DNA from: PHAA01 sp964457945
Lineage (GTDB): Bacteria; Bacillota; Syntrophomonadia; Syntrophomonadales; Syntrophomonadaceae
Direction: 5' to 3'
Length of the DNA: 64,000 nt
Assembly (NCBI GenBank): GCA_964457945.1
Contig: CAYWFX010000016.1
Coordinates: 1-64,000 of the forward strand
The translations under genes and the position numbers were made by a program. Under the pieces are notes generated by a model that was given only the letters and a program-made list of their open reading frames with translations, was not told where the DNA came from and searched no databases. The first letter of the stretch is position 1, and every line of letters starts with the position of its first letter. Of the stretch, positions 24,728 to 33,826 are shown piece by piece.

Positions 24728-27394
24728 ATGAGTTCATATGTGCTTGGCTTTGAGCATATAGATAGAACCAAGCTTGCCATAGTCGGCGGCAAGGGCGCCA
24801 ACCTGGGGGAACTGTCCAGGATTGAAGGGATTAGTGTACCAGAGGGCTTTTGCGTTTCTACTGAAGCCTATAAGAAAATAATTGAGGAAAATCAAGAACT
24901 TAACCAGCTGCTGGAGCAGTTGTCTCTTCTTAGGCCGGGCGAGCTGGAAAAAATCAGCCAGATCAGCGCGAAGATCCGCGCGGTCATTGAAGAGACCGCT
25001 ATCCCTAAAGAAATCGAAGAGCAAATCACTTCGTTCATCACCTTACTGGGCGAAAAGAATGCCTATGCGGTGCGCTCCAGCGCCACCGCGGAAGACCTGC
25101 CTACAGCTTCGTTTGCAGGTCAGCAGGACACGTATCTCAATATCATCAGCAAAGATTCAATTCTTCAGAATATCAGTAAATGCTGGGCGTCGCTGTTTAG
25201 CGACCGTGCCGTAACCTACCGCATGCAAAACGGTTTCGACCACAGCAAGGTCTATCTGTCTGTGGTCGTACAGAGGATGGTTTTTCCCCATGCTGCGGGG
25301 ATTATGTTTACAGCCGATCCCGTCACATCCAATAGAAAGATGCTGTCAATTGACGCCAGCTTCGGTCTTGGCGAGGCCCTGGTCTCTGGCCTGGTGAATC
25401 CTGACATCTACAAGGTACGGGAGGGCACAATCGTCGATAAGAAGATATCCACTAAAAAGCTGGCCATTTATGCCCTGGAAAAAGGAGGCACCCAGCAACG
25501 GGAGACCCTGCCCCAGCAGCAGAATGGGCAGACCCTGACGGACGAGCAGATTTTACAGCTTGAAGGCCTGGGCAGAAAGATCGAAGCCTACTTTGGCTCG
25601 CCCCAGGACATTGAATGGTGCCTAAATCGGGGACATTCCTACGAAGGAGGTGTGTCCCCATTCCTTAATGATACCTTCTATATCGTTCAGAGCCGCCCCA
25701 TCACCACCTTATACCCCGTACCAGATGTAAACGATGGAAAAAACCGTGTATATGTATCCTTCGGCCATATAGAGATGATGACCGAACCTATCAAACCATT
25801 GGGAATGTACTTCTGCCAGATTTTATTCAAGGGTCATACACTAGCCAAAGCTGGCGGAAGGTTGTTTTCCGATTTAACTTATGATCTTGCCTCGCCGGTG
25901 GGGAGAAAAATGGCATTGAGAATGTTGGGTCAATTCGATCCTTTGTTAAAAAACGCCCTGCTAAATTTATTTAAGCGAAAACAATATTTAAAGACTTTGC
26001 CGCGGGGGAAGAGAGCACTCCGCATGGGGGCGCAGGGACTACCCTGGGCACTTCCCGTTCAGGCCATAAAGATCTACCGCAAAAACGACCCCGAGCTTAT
26101 CATAAATATCATGTACCGCAACGAGGAGTCTGTCAGGGATCTGCAGCAAAGGATCGCAAATGTATCCGGAGATGAACTGTTTGATTTTATTTTAAAGGAC
26201 GATAAGCGATTAATGGAAATCATGGCTGATTCCAAAAGCGTGGCAGCATGGATCGTCGGGATAATGACAGCAAATTGGATCAATAAGAAAATGGAAAAAT
26301 GGCTGGGCGAGAAAGGTGCAGTCGACGTACTCTCTCAATCGGTAGACAACAACGTTACATCCGAAATGGGGCTTGAACTTTTGGATGTAGCCGATGCTGT
26401 TCGCAAATATCCGGCAGTAATTGAATATTTTCATCATGCCAATGATGAGACTTTTTTTGAGGACCTGGCCAGGTTGGAAGGCGGCGAGGCTGTCAGCAAT
26501 GCCATACAGGCGTACCTTGAAAAATACGGCATGCGTTGTTCCGGTGAGATCGATATCACCAGGCCCCGTTGGAGCGAACACCCGACCGCGCTCATTCCCA
26601 TGATCCTCAGCAACATCAGAAACTTTGAGCCCGGTGCCCACAGTATGAAATTTGAGCAGGGGCTTAAGGAAGCGAAGCGGAAGGAACAGGAGCTTTTAAG
26701 CCTCCTGGAGCAATTGCCCGGCGGCAAAGGAAAGGCAAAAAAGACCAAGAAGAAGATTAGCATTCTGCGCAATTTGATCGGCTACCGGGAATATCCCAAA
26801 TATGCCAATACCCAACGTTACTACATTTATAAGCAGGTACTGCTGAAGGAGGCCGGAAAGCTCGTGCAGAAAGGGATTATCCGGAACAAAGAGGACATCT
26901 ATTATCTGTCCTTTGAGGAACTCAGAGAGGCAGTTAAAACAAACCGGTTGGATTACGGTATTATAACCAAGCGAAAAGCGGAATATGAGGTCTATGAGAA
27001 GCTGACACCGCCGCGCTTGATGACATCCGAGGGAGAGGTCATAATGGGCGAATATGATACCGGCAACATTCCCAAAGGTGCTTTGGCAGGTGTACCCGTT
27101 TCAACAGGCGTCATCGAGGGCAGGGCACGGGTCATTTTAAAACTGGAGGACGCCATTATAGAGGAAGGTGATATCTTGGTCACCAAATTCACTGATCCTG
27201 GCTGGACACCGCTCTTTGTATCCGTAAAAGGCCTGGTGACGGAAGTAGGCGGCATGATGACCCACGGGGCCGTTATCGCTAGAGAATACGGCCTCCCTGC
27301 TGTTGTTGGGGTTGATGATGCCACTAAACTGATCCGAGATGGGCAGCGAATTCGGATCAACGGTTCGGAAGGGTATGTGGAAATCCTTAACTAG
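24728..27394 (+). CDS. rifampin phosphotransferase-like (PEP synthase-type) enzyme
   Basis: 888 residues, close to the ~870 of Rph proteins. The N-terminal ATP-grasp half has VGGKGANLGELSR, VRSSATAEDLPTASFAGQQD and FTADPVTSNRKM. A long central substrate-binding region follows. The C-terminal swivelling phosphohistidine domain has GGMMTHGAVIAREYGLPAVVGV, with the phosphorylated His about residue 846. Rph uses ATP to phosphorylate rifamycins, giving AMP and phosphate. The PEP-utilising C-terminal barrel of true PEP synthase is absent, which supports an Rph-like enzyme, though the natural substrate may differ. Between DIEWCL and FYIVQSRPITT there are about 13 extra residues encoded by a REP-like palindrome (25629-25659). 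Confidence 0.8.
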   Translation: MSSYVLGFEHIDRTKLAIVGGKGANLGELSRIEGISVPEGFCVSTEAYKKIIEENQELNQLLEQLSLLRPGELEKISQISAKIRAVIEETAIPKEIEEQITSFITLLGEKNAYAVRSSATAEDLPTASFAGQQDTYLNIISKDSILQNISKCWASLFSDRAVTYRMQNGFDHSKVYLSVVVQRMVFPHAAGIMFTADPVTSNRKMLSIDASFGLGEALVSGLVNPDIYKVREGTIVDKKISTKKLAIYALEKGGTQQRETLPQQQNGQTLTDEQILQLEGLGRKIEAYFGSPQDIEWCLNRGHSYEGGVSPFLNDTFYIVQSRPITTLYPVPDVNDGKNRVYVSFGHIEMMTEPIKPLGMYFCQILFKGHTLAKAGGRLFSDLTYDLASPVGRKMALRMLGQFDPLLKNALLNLFKRKQYLKTLPRGKRALRMGAQGLPWALPVQAIKIYRKNDPELIINIMYRNEESVRDLQQRIANVSGDELFDFILKDDKRLMEIMADSKSVAAWIVGIMTANWINKKMEKWLGEKGAVDVLSQSVDNNVTSEMGLELLDVADAVRKYPAVIEYFHHANDETFFEDLARLEGGEAVSNAIQAYLEKYGMRCSGEIDITRPRWSEHPTALIPMILSNIRNFEPGAHSMKFEQGLKEAKRKEQELLSLLEQLPGGKGKAKKTKKKISILRNLIGYREYPKYANTQRYYIYKQVLLKEAGKLVQKGIIRNKEDIYYLSFEELREAVKTNRLDYGIITKRKAEYEVYEKLTPPRLMTSEGEVIMGEYDTGNIPKGALAGVPVSTGVIEGRARVILKLEDAIIEEGDILVTKFTDPGWTPLFVSVKGLVTEVGGMMTHGAVIAREYGLPAVVGVDDATKLIRDGQRIRINGSEGYVEILN
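25629..25659. repeat. REP-like palindrome inserted in frame in the Rph-like gene
   Basis: GGGGACATTCCT-acga-AGGAGGTGTGTCCCC is an inverted repeat with the GGGGACA ends of a common REP class. It is translated as part of NRGHSYEGGVSPF between the otherwise contiguous family motifs DIEWCL and FYIVQSRPIT. The insertion keeps the reading frame. Confidence 0.6.
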
Positions 27395-27455
27395 TGATAG
27401 GCAGTATAAATGATCAATATGTCTGAAGCGGCCCCCACCGGCTCGACCTGTCCCC

Positions 27456-28409
27456 CTATATATGTTCTGCCAATGCAATATGTTTGCGAATCACATGACA
27501 GGATTCTTCAAATAACTTCTGTTCCTCCTCGGTTAAATGCAGCTCAATTATTTCCTCTACGCCATGTTTCCCTATAATGGCCGGTACACCAACATGTAAA
27601 TCCGTTTGCCCATACTCTCCTTCCAACAAAGCAGATACGGGCATAACTCGATGCTCATCGTGAAAAATTGCTTTGACCACATCAGCAAGTACAGAACCGA
27701 TTCCGAATTCCGTGGAATTTTTTCCGTTTATGATATCCATGCCGATCGTGCGGGTACGGTATAAAATATGCTCCAAATCCAGCTTGCCGTAAATATCTGG
27801 CTTTTCCTTCATTAACTCCAATAAAGGTTTTCCCCCGACATTGACATGAGAAAATGGTATCATGCTGGAGTCCCCATGTTCTCCCATGGAGAAACATTGT
27901 ATGCTTCTGGCATCTATACCTGTTTCTTCTTGAAATACACGTTTAAGTCGGGCAGTATCAAGGGAAGTCCCAGTACTAAACACCCTATGCTTTGACCAAC
28001 CAGTATTTTTTCTCATATAATTAGCGATGACATCTGCAGGATTTGATATGCATATTAGAATACCTTCAAATCCTGAGTATTTTAGCGGGTCAACAATCTC
28101 CTTCATTACCCTGATAGAATCGCCCATCGTATCCAATCTGGTTTGTCCGGGTTTTCTTGGAACCCCTGCTGCGATAACAGCGATCGCTGCATCCTTGCAA
28201 TCATCATAATCGCCAGCCCTTACGATTACAGGATGTGGCATAAAGCAGGCTGCATCAGCTATGTCACCAGCTTGGGCGACAGCCTTTTGTTCATCTATGT
28301 CAATCAATACAATCTCGCTTGCATCGCCTTGTGTCATCAAACTGAATGCGCAGTGAGAGCCTACGTGGCCAGCACCTATAATTACAATTTTCCTTGATTG
28401 ATATGTCAT
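27456..28409 (-). CDS. L-lactate/malate-type dehydrogenase
   Basis: 317 residues, reverse strand, convergent with the Rph-like gene. The Rossmann motif IGAGHVG (residues 11-17) binds NAD(H). The active-site His is in MGEHGDSS (His178), and Asp in DTARLKRVF (Asp151) completes the relay. Substrate Arg is in TRLD (Arg91). The mobile loop reads AGVPRKPGQTRLD: the position that is Gln in lactate and Arg in malate dehydrogenases appears to be Arg85. Overall similarity is to the LDH/2-hydroxyacid group. The reaction is 2-oxoacid to L-2-hydroxyacid; which acid is open. Confidence 0.88.
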   Translation of the reverse strand: MTYQSRKIVIIGAGHVGSHCAFSLMTQGDASEIVLIDIDEQKAVAQAGDIADAACFMPHPVIVRAGDYDDCKDAAIAVIAAGVPRKPGQTRLDTMGDSIRVMKEIVDPLKYSGFEGILICISNPADVIANYMRKNTGWSKHRVFSTGTSLDTARLKRVFQEETGIDARSIQCFSMGEHGDSSMIPFSHVNVGGKPLLELMKEKPDIYGKLDLEHILYRTRTIGMDIINGKNSTEFGIGSVLADVVKAIFHDEHRVMPVSALLEGEYGQTDLHVGVPAIIGKHGVEEIIELHLTEEEQKLFEESCHVIRKHIALAEHI

Positions 28410-28771
28410 AATATTATTCTGATTTCTAGTACTGGGATAAATAAATTAGAAATCAGTATGTTCACCTCTTTCATATTAATAATTTTGTAACATTATCTGT
28501 ATCTAAGAAACGCGTATTATCTGATTATACTATACAGCTGCATGAAATTTATTATATATGCATTAGATGCGTGCAAAAAGGTTTAAAATTATAATCGTAG
28601 TGCCTAAAACATACGCTTAATAATTGTCTTCGTAAAAGATGTTATTTCATGCGGAATTAAACAAATATGCGAAAACAGAGAGGTTTTTGCCAATTTATAT
28701 TGAAGTATTAGGGAAAACTAGCCCCTACTTAACTACCGTAACAGCAATAAATGAATGGAGGGAATAAAGCT
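28410..28771. other. divergent intergenic region
   Basis: No gene seen in these 362 bases between the dehydrogenase (reverse) and the following forward gene. An AT-rich ATTATACTATACAG block near 28522 could supply -10 elements in either direction; no clear operator. Confidence 0.4.
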
Positions 28772-29401
28772 GTGAATAGAACAAAGCTCAAAGAAGCCGA
28801 AGAAAGATTTATAACGCTATACCCCGGCGGCTTTTCTAATCCTAAGATGCTCGAAATTGCAAAGAAGCATAAAGTAGAGAAAATGAATAAATTGGCCCAA
28901 GACAGCTTTACAATTGAGCAATTTGAAAATCCGGACAAAATTGTTGATTCGATGAGCAAGATCGTCGGGAGATCTTCGATGGTATCAATTTTTGAAAAAC
29001 CAAAATTCAGAGATTTAGTGAAAATCTTAAACGACAATGAAAAAGAGCATTTATCCCATGGACTGAAAGAATTCTTATATGGAGATCAAGAACTTGGCTT
29101 TGAACTGATGTCCGGTCTGCTCCATGAATATAAGTTGGCGAAATGGCCGTTACTAACAATATGCCCGGTTTATTGCAGACCCGGTGTTGAGGTTTTCGTA
29201 AAACCTACCACAGCAAAAGGTATTATTGAGTACTTTGAATTAGAGGGACTCAAATACAGTCCCAGTCCAACTTTTGCTTTTTATAAGGCTTATCGGGAAC
29301 AGATCAATTGGATAAAAAAAGAAGTTGATGTATCATTGCAGCCTGACAATGCGGCTTTTTGCGGATTTCTTATGATGTCAATGAACGGTACTTCATTATA
29401 G
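28772..29401 (+). CDS. uncharacterised conserved-looking protein
   Basis: About 209 residues from a GTG at 28772 with tggaggga ten bases upstream; the ATG at 28751 overlaps that site. It is soluble, with no signal peptide. The N-terminal part is helical (LKEAEERFITLYPGGFSNPK, MLEIAKKHKVEKMNKLAQDS). The C-terminal half has WPLLTICPVYCRPGVEVFVKP and ends FCGFLMMSMNGTSL. The coding bias is normal. No family recognised and no informative neighbour. Confidence 0.65.
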   Translation: MNRTKLKEAEERFITLYPGGFSNPKMLEIAKKHKVEKMNKLAQDSFTIEQFENPDKIVDSMSKIVGRSSMVSIFEKPKFRDLVKILNDNEKEHLSHGLKEFLYGDQELGFELMSGLLHEYKLAKWPLLTICPVYCRPGVEVFVKPTTAKGIIEYFELEGLKYSPSPTFAFYKAYREQINWIKKEVDVSLQPDNAAFCGFLMMSMNGTSL

Positions 29402-29558
29402 TAGAGTACCTGCCCTCCAGTAAGTTTTTATCAAATAGGGTGTAAGAATATATAGTAATGATAATTAAGAGGAGCATAGTGTGAAAAACAACTCGGAATG
29501 AATTAAAAAAGGGCGAATTAAACTAAGGGCCTTTAATGACCTAAAATCAGGCATTGGT

Positions 29559-30815
29559 TCAAGCCACAGAAATGTCAGCAGGTTTTATCAGGCCATGGGC
29601 AATCAATAATTTTACAGCTTGTTTAATAGCTTTCTCTTTTTGGTTGTCCCGCATTTCTAGTGGCATATCAATTTTATACAGATCACTTGGATTAAACTCT
29701 TCGCCGGTGACAAACATATGGTATACGGCAGTGAGAATCATCCTTGCGATAGCGATAATGGCTCTTTTCTTGCCTCTCCTTTTATAAATGCGTTCATATT
29801 TGACTTTGTAGTAAGGAGACTGATTCGATTTCACGGCTGCATGGGCAACTTGTACCAATGCAGGTTTGAGATAGACACCAGCACGTGTTATGCGAACAGA
29901 TTTTTTCTTACCGGCAGATTCATTGTTGCCAGGCGTTAGGCCCGCCCAGCAGCATAAACGCTTGGAACTGGCAAACTGAGACATATCGGTGCCAATCTCG
30001 GAGATGATGGTGATAGCAGAAGTTCTGTCAACTCCGGGAATGGTACAAAGAAGTGAAATAGCACTTTCATAAGGGGCAACCATCTTATCAAGTTTTTCAT
30101 CTAACTTTGCAATGGACTGTTGGATGAATTCAAGATGGGAGCGAACTATGACGATACGTTCCTTTTGTTGCTTGGTCATCTGATAGCCTTGGATGGATTC
30201 GACTACGGTATCTGCTTTCTTCTTCAAAGATTTTTGAAGAAGTGATGAACAGTATTCTGGGTCAAAAGAGTCAGATGAAATCAAGTAGTCCGTGATGGAA
30301 GAGGCAGATTTGCCAAACATGTCAGAAACGACAGCATCAAGGGCTACATTACAAACAGTGAAGGCATTTTGAAAACGATTTTTTTCACTGCTTTTACAGG
30401 AAACAAGTTTGGAACGGTAACGATTGTATTCACGAAGAATACGAATTGGTTTGTTGGGAATATAACTTCCCGGAACTAAACCTAAACGGAAAAGGTCACC
30501 AATCCATTTGGAATCTTTGGCATCATCCTTATTACCTTTTACAGCCCTTACCCATTTGGGATTTGCAATAGTGATACGGATAGTGCCTTCCAAAAGGTTA
30601 TAGATGGGAACCCAATATTTCCCGGTGGACTCCATGCATACATCGAAGCAGTCGTTATCAATTAGCCACTGCTTAAATTGGAGAATGGAATTGTTAAAAG
30701 TTGAGAATCTCTTTTTGGAATAATGTGGAGTAATCCCCTGTGAAGTGATGATTGTGGCGACGAGAAAACTTTTATGCACATCGATACCACAACAAATAGG
30801 GTAGATAACTTTCAT
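29559..30815 (-). CDS. IS110-family transposase (DEDD)
   Basis: 418 residues from the ATG at 30815, with gaaaggaggttgtgca upstream. The N-terminal RuvC-like DEDD domain shows CGIDVHKSFLVATII and, further on, CMESTGKYWVPIYNLL. The C-terminal IS116/IS110/IS902 domain shows LLCTIPGVDRTSAITIISEI, FASSKRLCCWAGLTPGNNES and the catalytic Ser region GKKKSVRITRAG. Full family length with no stops, so likely active. It recombines DNA guided by a bridge RNA by family knowledge. Confidence 0.92.
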   Translation of the reverse strand: MKVIYPICCGIDVHKSFLVATIITSQGITPHYSKKRFSTFNNSILQFKQWLIDNDCFDVCMESTGKYWVPIYNLLEGTIRITIANPKWVRAVKGNKDDAKDSKWIGDLFRLGLVPGSYIPNKPIRILREYNRYRSKLVSCKSSEKNRFQNAFTVCNVALDAVVSDMFGKSASSITDYLISSDSFDPEYCSSLLQKSLKKKADTVVESIQGYQMTKQQKERIVIVRSHLEFIQQSIAKLDEKLDKMVAPYESAISLLCTIPGVDRTSAITIISEIGTDMSQFASSKRLCCWAGLTPGNNESAGKKKSVRITRAGVYLKPALVQVAHAAVKSNQSPYYKVKYERIYKRRGKKRAIIAIARMILTAVYHMFVTGEEFNPSDLYKIDMPLEMRDNQKEKAIKQAVKLLIAHGLIKPADISVA

Positions 30816-31000
30816 TGCACAACCTCCTTTCATAGTTGAGGAGGAAGACATTGACTGAATCATCACACATTAACGAGTAGCTAAAACAATGATTAGCGTG
30901 CGGTCTTATAGAACCACTTATTTGTGCTTGAAAGATGATTCTTACACTGTTTAATATACTGTTTTAAGCTGAGAAGAGCAGTCTACGACTCCTCCTACCG
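30816..31000 (-). ncRNA. candidate IS110 bridge RNA region
   Basis: This is the ~185-base non-coding stretch directly upstream of the transposase start, where IS110-group elements encode the bridge RNA that pairs with target and donor DNA. Read on the transposase strand it contains several short self-complementary segments. The loops that would pair with target and donor cannot be assigned from a single copy. Confidence 0.45.
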
Positions 31001-31027
31001 TGCTTTGTAGTGTATCTTCTCCTCAGC
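30966..31027. repeat. palindrome at the right edge of the IS110 element
   Basis: AGCTGAGaAGAgcag ... atcTTCTcCTCAGCT: arms of about 14 bases pair with one bulge around a 34-base centre. It could be a pre-existing hairpin used as insertion target, or part of the element's left end. Confidence 0.5.
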
Positions 31028-31113
31028 TAAATCTTAACGAATATTGTGAAGATCGCACACAATTTTTCATTACTATTTGTGCCGCCAGCGACAGCGGCGG
31101 AATGGAGCTTAAT

Positions 31114-31398
31114 ATGGAAAGATTAACTAGGATGCTAGGAAATAATAACTTTTATATAATAGATGATTTAACGTTAAATCATGATGTTAACGGATATACT
31201 GGGAATGCTATAATTAGACTGGCAAAGTTTGAAAATATCTATGAGGATTTAATAGCAAGCCAAAGTCAGATACCTAAAGAATTAGAAAAACTTCGCAATG
31301 AGGGAAAAACAAAAACGGTTAGATTTAAAGAACTGATGGTTAAGAAAATGACGAACGCTAATATTATAAATCTTTTTAAGACATATGGATTGGAGTAA
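31114..31398 (+). CDS. uncharacterised small protein, 5' end possibly lost to IS110
   Basis: 94 residues from the ATG at 31114 (ggag six bases upstream). The frame is open further upstream to 30973, and the codons there (LNEYCEDRTQFFITICAAS) look protein-like, so the original gene probably began further left and was cut by the insertion. Its readable part is FYIIDDLTLNHDVNGYTGNA, NIYEDLIASQSQIPKELEKL and a Lys-rich end. No family recognised. Confidence 0.45.
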   Translation: MERLTRMLGNNNFYIIDDLTLNHDVNGYTGNAIIRLAKFENIYEDLIASQSQIPKELEKLRNEGKTKTVRFKELMVKKMTNANIINLFKTYGLE

Positions 31399-31773
31399 TC
31401 ATTCACAAGATGTTTTACAAGATGAGCATATCAATTGTCATAAAAAGTCCAATTTCTTAACAATATCATAGATTCATTACAGACAATAAACACAGGCAGG
31501 AACTCCTAGAAGGGTTCGACGAAAATATATTTAAATGCGTTGGTTGAGAAAATACAAGTAATCTCACCAACGCATTTTATTTTTATGTTGAAGAGTGTGG
31601 TTAGGTTGGAGAATGAACTGGAAGCAGACCTATTAAAGTGTAAGTAATGATGATTATTATCAGATGTCTCATAGGTATGTTATGATTATTATGACAAATA
31701 ATAGCTGATTTTGGCGAAATTTATTACAAGATAAATAGAGCAATATATAATGCTTCGTATTGGAGGATCAATT
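31399..31773. other. intergenic region with strong terminator
   Basis: No gene. Contains the terminator at 31533-31586 and then AT-rich DNA with a probable promoter for the GGDEF/HD-GYP gene; no operator recognised. Confidence 0.4.
31533..31586 (+). terminator. intrinsic terminator
   Basis: AAATGCGTTGGTTGAGA ... TCTCACCAACGCATTT: arms of about 16 bases with one mismatch, loop of ~12, followed by TTATTTTTAT. It is near-symmetrical, so it can act in both directions. Confidence 0.85.
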
Positions 31774-33603
31774 ATGGCAATCGAAAAGAATTGTAACGAT
31801 GAAAGCGGTTCGGAAATCGACATTTCATTGTATAGAGTAATTTTAGACAAATCCAGTGACCCGATTTTTTGTTTTGATAGAACAGGAAAGTATTTATATA
31901 TAAACAATGCTTTTGCTGCTCCATTTAAAAGACAGCCTGCGGACATAATTGGGAAAAGGATATGGGATATATTTCCTGGTGAAGAAGGTGACCAAAGGTT
32001 CGGTGCAGTCAAAAATGTATTTGAGACCGGGGAAATGAAAGTAATTGAAGTTAAAGTGCCAGCTGAAACCACGTTTCTGCATTTCATGACTTCAGTAATA
32101 CCCGTCAAAGATACCAGTGATTATGTTCAAAATGTTATTTGCATATCAAAAGACATCACTGATCGCAAACTGGCTGAGGAAGCTTTGAAGGAAAGCGAAA
32201 GCCGATTAATTGCAGCTCAAATGATGGCACATGTGGGTAATTGGGAATTTGATTTAGACACGAAAAATATTTGGGCATCTGAGGAAGCTTTTAACATATA
32301 CGGAATTGAGTACAATGCGCAATCCGTGCCACTAGATATTGTGCAAGAAAATGTATCTCCAGAATATCGGGAGTTGTTAAAATCAGCACTTTTCGATGTA
32401 ATTACCAAAAATGAAAAGTATGATGTAGAATTTAAAATTATAAATGTTAAAACTGGAGAAGAACACTTTGCCCATTCTATAGCTAAATTGATAATTGATG
32501 AGACAGGTAATGCGTCTAAAGTTGTTGGTACTATTCAAGATATCACCGAAAATAAAAAAAAAGAACTGGAAATATTATATTTAAGCTATCATGATCCTCT
32601 AACGGGTTTATATAACCGTAGATTTTACGAAGAAGAGTTAAAGAGACTAGATATAGAAAGAAACCTTCCTATGACCACTATTATGGCTGATGTAAACGGC
32701 TTGAAACTTATTAATGATTCCTTTGGACATGTCATGGGTGATGAACTGCTTAAGAAAGCAGCAGAAGTGATAACGAAGGGATGTCGAGCTGATGACATTA
32801 TTGCCAGACTTGGAGGAGATGAATTTATTATTCTTCTACCTAAAACAGATTCATACGAAGCAGAACGAATTGTTAAACGTATCAAAACTATGAATTTAAA
32901 TGAGAAAGTAGGCTCCATTGAAATTTCTATTTCCTTTGGTTATGAAACTAAGAATAGTATGGAAGAAATGAATCAAGAAATATTCAAAAAAGCTGAAGAT
33001 TATATGTTCAAGGAAAAGCTTATTGGTAGTCAAAGTATGAGAGGAAAAACAATTAAAACCATAGTCACTACTCTTCATGAAAAAAACAAAAGAGAAGAAC
33101 AACACTCACATAGAGTTTCAGAACTATGCAAAAGTATGGGAGAAGCTCTTAGCCTAACTGAAGGAAAAATTGAGGAACTTAAAACTGTTGGATTAATTCA
33201 TGATATCGGTAAAATAGCTATTGATGAAAATATACTTAATAAGCAGGGGAAACTTACAGAGGATGAATGGAAAGAAATTAAGCGTCATCCAGAAATAGGA
33301 TATAGAATACTTAGTACGGTTAAAGAAATGTTCGACTTGGCAAACTATGCATTGTACCATCATGAAAGATGGAATGGAATGGGATACCCAAAAGGTTTAA
33401 AAGGTGACGAGATACCCTTCGTGTCAAGAATCATAACTATAGCGGATGCCTATGATGCTATGACTAGTGAGAGAAGTTACCGAAGTGCACTACCTGAAAA
33501 AGTTGTAATTGAGGAAATGCAAAAAAATGCAGGTATTCAATTTGATCCTGAACTGGTAAGTGTATTTATTGAAAAAGTATTAGGACAAATCAGTGAATTA
33601 TAA
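31774..33603 (+). CDS. PAS-PAS-GGDEF-HD-GYP c-di-GMP enzyme
   Basis: 609 residues from the ATG at 31774 (ttggaggatc upstream). The first PAS domain (~15-125) includes DPIFCFDRTGKYLYINNAF. The second (~140-265) includes the PAC-like end VVGTIQDITENKKKE. GGDEF follows, with DPLTGLYNRRFYEEEL and an intact GGDEF near residue 347, so diguanylate cyclase activity is likely. HD-GYP follows, with HDIGK near 476 and HHERWNGMGYP near 528 (Asn where Asp is usual, as in many active members), so phosphodiesterase activity is likely too. No membrane segment; a cytosolic sensor that can make or break c-di-GMP. Confidence 0.93.
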   Translation: MAIEKNCNDESGSEIDISLYRVILDKSSDPIFCFDRTGKYLYINNAFAAPFKRQPADIIGKRIWDIFPGEEGDQRFGAVKNVFETGEMKVIEVKVPAETTFLHFMTSVIPVKDTSDYVQNVICISKDITDRKLAEEALKESESRLIAAQMMAHVGNWEFDLDTKNIWASEEAFNIYGIEYNAQSVPLDIVQENVSPEYRELLKSALFDVITKNEKYDVEFKIINVKTGEEHFAHSIAKLIIDETGNASKVVGTIQDITENKKKELEILYLSYHDPLTGLYNRRFYEEELKRLDIERNLPMTTIMADVNGLKLINDSFGHVMGDELLKKAAEVITKGCRADDIIARLGGDEFIILLPKTDSYEAERIVKRIKTMNLNEKVGSIEISISFGYETKNSMEEMNQEIFKKAEDYMFKEKLIGSQSMRGKTIKTIVTTLHEKNKREEQHSHRVSELCKSMGEALSLTEGKIEELKTVGLIHDIGKIAIDENILNKQGKLTEDEWKEIKRHPEIGYRILSTVKEMFDLANYALYHHERWNGMGYPKGLKGDEIPFVSRIITIADAYDAMTSERSYRSALPEKVVIEEMQKNAGIQFDPELVSVFIEKVLGQISEL

Positions 33604-33826
33604 ATAGTATGAGACATTTATTAACAAGGAAAAGACGGATAAAAGTCTTTTCGAATAAGGGTCTCATGGATTTTCCATATTATTTGCGTGGACTCATAGG
33701 GATGTATGAGGTACCCTTATTATTGTGGCCTGAATATAAAATAGGGTTGCAATATTATATTAAAAATGTAATTCTATATACGCAGAACATGTCAGTTTAA
33801 AATACATTTTGAGGGGTGTAGTTGCT
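33604..33826. other. short intergenic region
   Basis: An open frame of 63 codons from 33609 exists but lacks a ribosome binding site and natural composition; treated as non-coding. The promoter of the PurF-like gene is probably here. Confidence 0.3.

Larger units (their letters stand above)
29545..31030 (-). mobile_element. IS110-family insertion sequence (ends approximate)
   Basis: One transposase gene on the reverse strand with a ~185-base non-coding region on its 5' side and almost none on its 3' side, the layout of the IS110 group. There are no terminal inverted repeats, as expected for the family. The right edge lies within or next to a 62-base palindrome (30966-31027), so exact ends cannot be fixed from one copy. 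Confidence 0.7.

Noticed and set aside
33609..33800. 63-codon forward open frame after the HD-GYP gene
   Set aside because: No ribosome binding site, unusual composition, and no neighbour support.
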